This document shows positions 60,170 through 64,000 of a DNA stretch of 64,000 bases, in pieces. Origin of the DNA: Eubacterium sp. (lineage in GTDB: Bacteria > Bacillota > Clostridia > Lachnospirales > Lachnospiraceae); NCBI GenBank assembly GCA_017420535.1, contig JAFOIV010000090.1, positions 1 to 64,000 of the forward strand, given 5' to 3'. The notes under the pieces are model-generated. The model searched no databases, was not told where the DNA came from, and saw only the letters and a program-made list of their open reading frames with translations. The position numbers and the translations under genes were made by a program. The stretch's first letter is position 1. Each line of letters opens with the position of its first letter.

Positions 60170-62023
60170 ATGGATTATAGCAAGCTTAAAATAGCTGAGC
60201 TTAGAGTAATCGCTAAGGAAAAAGGATTAAGAAATATCGCAGGAACAAAGAAAAAAGAGCTTGTCGAATTGTTATCTAATGTAGATAAGATGCTTAATAG
60301 GGATGTTCAGTCTGCTCCTTCACCGGTTGCTAATGTAAGTGAAAATGCTAAAGAGGTAGAGAAGCCTCGTAAGAGAGGCAGAAAGCCAAAGAATCAGACT
60401 GTTGAAGCAGTAAAAGAAGCAGCAAATGAAACAGCTACTGTATCAAAAGAATCTACAGAAGCGGCAACAGAACCTGTTAAGAGAAAAAGAGGAAGACCTC
60501 GTAAAAATCCTATACAAGAGACAGCTGTTAATACTGAGAGCGTAAAGACTGTAGAAACAATGGTTCAGGAACAGCCTGAAAGAGTTGAACGTGAAGAGAA
60601 ATCTTCAGATAGAAATGATGGAAGATTTGATCAGACAAGAAATAACCGCTCAAATGGACATGATATTCAGATCAGAAAACAGCAGCCTCCTATGAAACAG
60701 GGCTCAAAGCTCCCTCAGAGACAGCAGTCTGGAAAGACACAGGTTTCAGTAAGACAGAATAATCAGCCATTGGTTAAGACTAAACAGCAGGCACCTGCAG
60801 TTCAGGATAATAATACTCAGTTAGTTGATACTGGGGCAGAAGAAGTTAAGCTTAAGGTATTTGATGGTCAGGAATACAATCCTGCCTTAATGTCAGATGA
60901 GAGAGCTTATGGTATCTTAGAGGTTATGCCGGATGGATATGGCTTCCTTAGATGCGACAATTATATGCCTGGTGACAAAGACATTTATATGGCACCTGGA
61001 CTTATTAGAAAATTCGGACTTAAGACTGGAGATATGATCCGCGGTCCTATTAAGATGAAGTCTGGAAATAATGAGAAATTTGGTGCTCTTCTTTATATTG
61101 AATCAGTAAATGGAATGTTCCCTTCACAGCTTGGTTCAAGAAAGAATTTTGAAGAACTTACACCAATTTTCCCTAATGAGAGAATCAAACTTGATTATGA
61201 CAATGCACCTGCATCTCTTCGTATGGTAGATTTCTTCTCACCAATTGGTAAGGGACAGAGAGGTATGATCGTATCACCTCCTAAGGCTGGTAAGACAACT
61301 CTCTTAAAGCAGATTGCAAAGAGAATCAGTGTTGCTTATCCTGATACAAATCTTTTAGTCCTTCTTATTGATGAAAGACCGGAAGAAGTAACAGATATCA
61401 AGGAATCAATAGAAGGTCCAAATGTAGAAGTTATCTATTCTACATTTGATGAGCTCCCGGAACATCATAAGAGAGTATCTGAGATGGTAATCGAAAGAGC
61501 TAAGAGACTGGTTGAAAGTTCAAAGGATGTAGTTATCCTTATTGATAGTATTACACGTCTTTCACGTGCATATAACTTAACTGTACCACCAAGTGGACGT
61601 ACTCTTTCAGGCGGTCTTGATCCGGCTGCTCTTCATATGCCAAAACGTTTCTTTGGTGCAGCCAGAAATATGCGTGAAGGCGGAAGTCTTACAATCCTTG
61701 CTACAGCTCTTATTGAGACTGGAAGCCGTATGGATGATGTTGTATTTGAAGAATTCAAGGGTACAGGTAATATGGAATTAGTTCTTGATAGAGAACTTTC
61801 TAATAAGAGAGTATTCCCTGCTATTGATATTGTTAAGTCAGGTACAAGAAAAGATGATCTTTTACTTGATTATGACGAGCAGGAAGCCCTTAATATGATT
61901 CATCAGCAATTAGGAGGACCTAAGAGCGATGATATTACAGAAGAAATTATAAAATTATTCGGTAAGACAAAGAATAATAAAGAATTCATTTATTATGTAA
62001 CCAAGCTTTTTGGTAAGAGATAA
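60170..62023 (+). CDS. rho: transcription termination factor Rho with disordered insert
   Basis: 617 residues; start at ATG 60170 (AAAGGAG before it). 1-40: Rho N-terminal helix bundle ([17 protein letters not shown]). ~60-225: disordered insert with AT-hook-like KRGRKPKN and [10 protein letters not shown], then a Q/N-rich part ([31 protein letters not shown]). ~230-300: RNA-binding cold-shock-like domain ([19 protein letters not shown]). ~330 on: hexameric RecA-type ATPase, [15 protein letters not shown] (~370), [31 protein letters not shown]. coli Rho has 419 residues, so the insert adds about 170. Confidence 0.95.
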   Translation: MDYSKLKIAELRVIAKEKGLRNIAGTKKKELVELLSNVDKMLNRDVQSAPSPVANVSENAKEVEKPRKRGRKPKNQTVEAVKEAANETATVSKESTEAATEPVKRKRGRPRKNPIQETAVNTESVKTVETMVQEQPERVEREEKSSDRNDGRFDQTRNNRSNGHDIQIRKQQPPMKQGSKLPQRQQSGKTQVSVRQNNQPLVKTKQQAPAVQDNNTQLVDTGAEEVKLKVFDGQEYNPALMSDERAYGILEVMPDGYGFLRCDNYMPGDKDIYMAPGLIRKFGLKTGDMIRGPIKMKSGNNEKFGALLYIESVNGMFPSQLGSRKNFEELTPIFPNERIKLDYDNAPASLRMVDFFSPIGKGQRGMIVSPPKAGKTTLLKQIAKRISVAYPDTNLLVLLIDERPEEVTDIKESIEGPNVEVIYSTFDELPEHHKRVSEMVIERAKRLVESSKDVVILIDSITRLSRAYNLTVPPSGRTLSGGLDPAALHMPKRFFGAARNMREGGSLTILATALIETGSRMDDVVFEEFKGTGNMELVLDRELSNKRVFPAIDIVKSGTRKDDLLLDYDEQEALNMIHQQLGGPKSDDITEEIIKLFGKTKNNKEFIYYVTKLFGKR

Positions 62024-62031
62024 AAATCTGC

Positions 62032-62108
62032 TTGCACTTATATAAATGCTATGCTAAAATCTTTAACGTTACTGGTATGAGATCGAGATATACAGACTCG
62101 CTGTATAT
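62032..62108 (+). promoter_or_regulatory. promoter and leader hairpin of rpmE
   Basis: TTGCAC, 17-base spacer, TAAAAT (62055-62060); then ATATACAG/CTGTATAT hairpin (62088-62108). L31 leaders that bind the protein are known in Firmicutes; match is not tested. Confidence 0.5.
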
Positions 62109-62144
62109 GGTGTCTTATATACGTTATTTAAAGGAGAATCAATT

Positions 62145-62345
62145 ATGAAGTCAGGAATTCATCCAGAGTACTTTGAGACAAAGGTAGTTTGCAACTGCGG
62201 TAATGAGTTCGTTACAGGTTCAACAAAGAAGGAAATCCACGTAGAAATCTGCTCTAAGTGCCATTCTTTCTATACAGGCCAGCAGAAGGCTGCTAAGGCT
62301 CGTGGACGTATCGAGCAGTTCAACAAGAAATACGGAACACAGTAG
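62145..62345 (+). CDS. rpmE: 50S ribosomal protein L31
   Basis: 66 residues: [36 protein letters not shown]. Four Cys show the zinc-binding (C+) form. AAAGGAG before ATG. Confidence 0.97.
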   Translation: MKSGIHPEYFETKVVCNCGNEFVTGSTKKEIHVEICSKCHSFYTGQQKAAKARGRIEQFNKKYGTQ

Positions 62346-62357
62346 TAAGTATTTAAA

Positions 62358-62391
62358 AAACAGGTTGGGACAAGTCTCGACCTGTTTTTTT
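62358..62391 (+). terminator. intrinsic terminator of rpmE
   Basis: AAACAGGTTGGGAC pairs with GTCTCGACCTGTTT (G-U pairs), then T-rich tail. Confidence 0.85.
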
Positions 62392-62431
62392 ATTCGAACC
62401 GATGGATGAGGTCAGTGAGGTTCATTTATCA

Positions 62432-62480
62432 GTTGACATAAAAGTGAGCCATAGTGCCAGACACTATGGTCCAAAATTGG
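62432..62480. repeat. dispersed intergenic repeat, copy 2
   Basis: Counterpart of 16911-16960. Here the core is a perfect hairpin: CCATAGTG (62449-62456), loop CCAGA, CACTATGG (62462-62469). Confidence 0.5.
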
Positions 62481-62493
62481 TGGAGTAAAAAAG

Positions 62494-63456
62494 ATGAAGA
62501 AAATAAGTATAGGCGGGCAGGCCGTATTAGAAGGCATAATGATGAAGGGGAAAGACAGTTATTCTCTTTCTGTAAGAAAACCGGATGGCGATATAGAAGT
62601 AGAAGTGACAGATTATGTTTCATTTAATGAAAGATGTCATACTTCTAAAATTCCAATCGTTAGAGGAGTTTTAGCTTTTATAGAGTCTCTTTATATTGGA
62701 CTTGGAACTCTTATGAAATCTTCGGAATATATGGAAGATGAAGAAGAAACCGATAAAAAAGCTGACTCAAAAACTGAGATGGATGAGAAGATGCTGGATA
62801 AAAAAGAAAAAGAAGAAGGGGACAAGGCTTATATTATTGGAACCTTGGTGCTTTCTCTTATTTTTGCAATTGGATTATTTATGCTGCTTCCAGCTTTCAT
62901 TTCAAACCTTCTATATAAGGTTACTGACAGACATTGGATAGTTAATCTATCAGAAGGACTTATACGTATGGGGATTTTTCTCTTATATGTAATAGTGATT
63001 TCCAAAATGCCTGATATCAAAAGGACATTTATGTATCATGGAGCAGAGCATAAAGCCATAAACTGCATGGAAGCAGGGGATGACCTTACACCTGAAAATG
63101 TATTAAAGCATACGAGATTCCATAGAAGATGTGGAACAAGCTTTTTATTCATAGTTATGTTTGTGAGCATCATAGTATTCATGTTTGTGAAGACAGATGT
63201 TATCTGGCTCAGACTCCTTTCAAGAATACTGCTTATCCCTGTGATAGGTGGAATTTCATATGAATTCATCAGATATGCAGGTGCCCATGACAATGCGATT
63301 TCAAGAATTTTAAGTGCTCCAGGACTTTGGATCCAGAGACTTACAACAAAGGAGCCGGATCTTGCAATGGCTGAAGTAGCTATAAAAGCTGTTGAGGCAG
63401 TTATTGACTGGAGAGAATATGTAAAATGTGTCCGGGAGGATTCATTTGAAGATTAA
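62494..63456 (+). CDS. DUF1385 membrane protein (YqhQ-like)
   Basis: 320 residues. IGGQAVLEGIMMKGKDSYSLSVR, HTSKIPIVRGVLAFIESLYIG, YHGAEHKAINCMEAG and HRRCGTSFLF are the DUF1385 family pattern, with conserved His/Glu that may bind metal. About five membrane helices. Family function unknown; in many Firmicutes it stands between rpmE and prmC/prfA, as here. GGTGGAG before ATG. Confidence 0.9.
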   Translation: MKKISIGGQAVLEGIMMKGKDSYSLSVRKPDGDIEVEVTDYVSFNERCHTSKIPIVRGVLAFIESLYIGLGTLMKSSEYMEDEEETDKKADSKTEMDEKMLDKKEKEEGDKAYIIGTLVLSLIFAIGLFMLLPAFISNLLYKVTDRHWIVNLSEGLIRMGIFLLYVIVISKMPDIKRTFMYHGAEHKAINCMEAGDDLTPENVLKHTRFHRRCGTSFLFIVMFVSIIVFMFVKTDVIWLRLLSRILLIPVIGGISYEFIRYAGAHDNAISRILSAPGLWIQRLTTKEPDLAMAEVAIKAVEAVIDWREYVKCVREDSFED

Positions 63457-63481
63457 GTTTTTTCTTTAAGAGGATTGATAA

Positions 63482-64000
63482 ATGACATTTAGAGAGAAGT
63501 TAATAAAAGCAACTAAAGAATTAGAACAGGCAGGGATTTACTGCCCGGAAAATGATGCAAAAATATTAATGGAATACGTGACTAAAATGTCATCAACAGA
63601 ACTGATACTTAATGCCTTGGATCAGTTCCCTTCTCAGTTTGAAGAACAATATGATTCTTTGATAGAGAAAAGAAAAGGTAATTACCCTCTTCAATATATT
63701 ACAAATGAAGCTCCATTTATGGATTACATTTTTACTGCCAGAGAAAACGTGCTAATACCAAGGTTTGATACAGAAATCCTTGTTATTGAAGCGTTAAAAA
63801 AGGCAAGAGAAAAGGGTAATGCACTTAAGGTGCTGGATATGTGCTGTGGCAGCGGCTGTATTGGGATCAGCTATTATCTTGAAAGAAAAAAAGAGGGAGT
63901 AGAAGATGCAGTCAGTCTGGTGGACATTTCTGAGTATGCCATTGCTCTTTCTAATGAGAATAAAAACAAACTGAATGCAGATGTGAAAATTATTAAATCA
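63482..64000 (+). CDS. prmC: release factor glutamine methyltransferase, cut by window end
   Basis: First 173 residues, open at the edge. Methylates the GGQ glutamine of release factors. N-terminal helical domain, then PLQYITNEAPFMDYIFTAREN, LIPRFDTEILV and SAM motif LDMCCGSGCIGIS. The catalytic NPPY lies beyond the window. TAAGAGG before ATG. Confidence 0.93.
   Translation, partial: MTFREKLIKATKELEQAGIYCPENDAKILMEYVTKMSSTELILNALDQFPSQFEEQYDSLIEKRKGNYPLQYITNEAPFMDYIFTARENVLIPRFDTEILVIEALKKAREKGNALKVLDMCCGSGCIGISYYLERKKEGVEDAVSLVDISEYAIALSNENKNKLNADVKIIKS

Noticed and set aside
1-64000. CRISPR array, prophage, complete insertion sequence or rRNA
   Set aside because: No spaced repeat array, no transposase or integrase, no phage structural genes and no rRNA segment were seen.

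Overview
The window is a low-GC chromosomal segment from an obligately anaerobic, butyrate-forming Firmicute, most likely a Lachnospiraceae close to Butyrivibrio/Pseudobutyrivibrio. Reasons: a complete thl-crt-hbd-bcd-etfB-etfA run, Firmicute gene orders (infC-rpmI-rplT, tig-clpP-clpX-engB, rho-rpmE-DUF1385-prmC), strong AGGAGG-type ribosome sites, many U-tailed terminators, and families typical of that group (DUF4364, DUF6465-like, C_GCxxG_C_C). The assignment is by gene content and recall, not by a database search. Most genes are on the + strand; four single genes are on the - strand.

Layout. 1-2.4 kb: end of a CorA-type transporter, then two tandem type IV-like prepilins with a shared leader hairpin. 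2.5-7.5 kb: a short LacI-type regulator (-), an M18 aminopeptidase, a membrane-anchored metallophosphoesterase and a PAP2 phosphatase. 7.6-12.3 kb: a degraded, accessory-looking stretch with a methionine ABC transporter (metN-metI-metQ) broken by clean internal deletions, two unknown genes, a 5'-truncated AlbA_2-type regulator remnant, large inverted repeats and a 168-bp diverged copy of the start of the next gene. 12.4-17.4 kb: a PLD-nuclease/SF2-helicase/DUF3427 protein, a 69-aa protein and a NUDIX enzyme (possible defence or repair operon), then a GNAT and a C_GCxxG_C_C protein. 17.5-24.5 kb: sigma factor with membrane beta-propeller partner, GPH sugar symporter, GDPD, lysophospholipase-like hydrolase and a C39-like protein whose catalytic Cys position is Ser. 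24.7-29.1 kb: Lys/Ala/Pro-rich protein, a second ClpX-like ATPase (-), another GDPD, a small membrane protein, a polysaccharide deacetylase.

29.1-40.2 kb is housekeeping: folC-HD-folP and a three-part FolB-FolK-prephenate dehydratase fusion; infC (apparent AUA start, attenuator leader), rpmI, rplT; tRNA-Leu(AAG); an O-antigen-ligase-like protein; tyrS; an XRE regulator; thyA and folA. 40.4-47.8 kb holds the least explained set: a YbjQ/zinc-ribbon protein, a large acidic TPR-like protein, a 940-residue coiled-coil protein with a CbxX-like AAA+ domain lacking its Walker residues, and an MreB-family actin homologue. This is my main candidate for an undescribed system. 47.9-54 kb is the butyryl-CoA operon, which turns two acetyl-CoA into butyryl-CoA with Bcd/Etf. 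54.1-55.3 kb is mtnN-luxS (S-adenosylhomocysteine detoxification, AI-2). 55.4-59.3 kb is tig-clpP-clpX-engB, then DUF4364 (-), rho with a Q/N-rich disordered insert, rpmE, DUF1385 and the start of prmC, cut by the window end.
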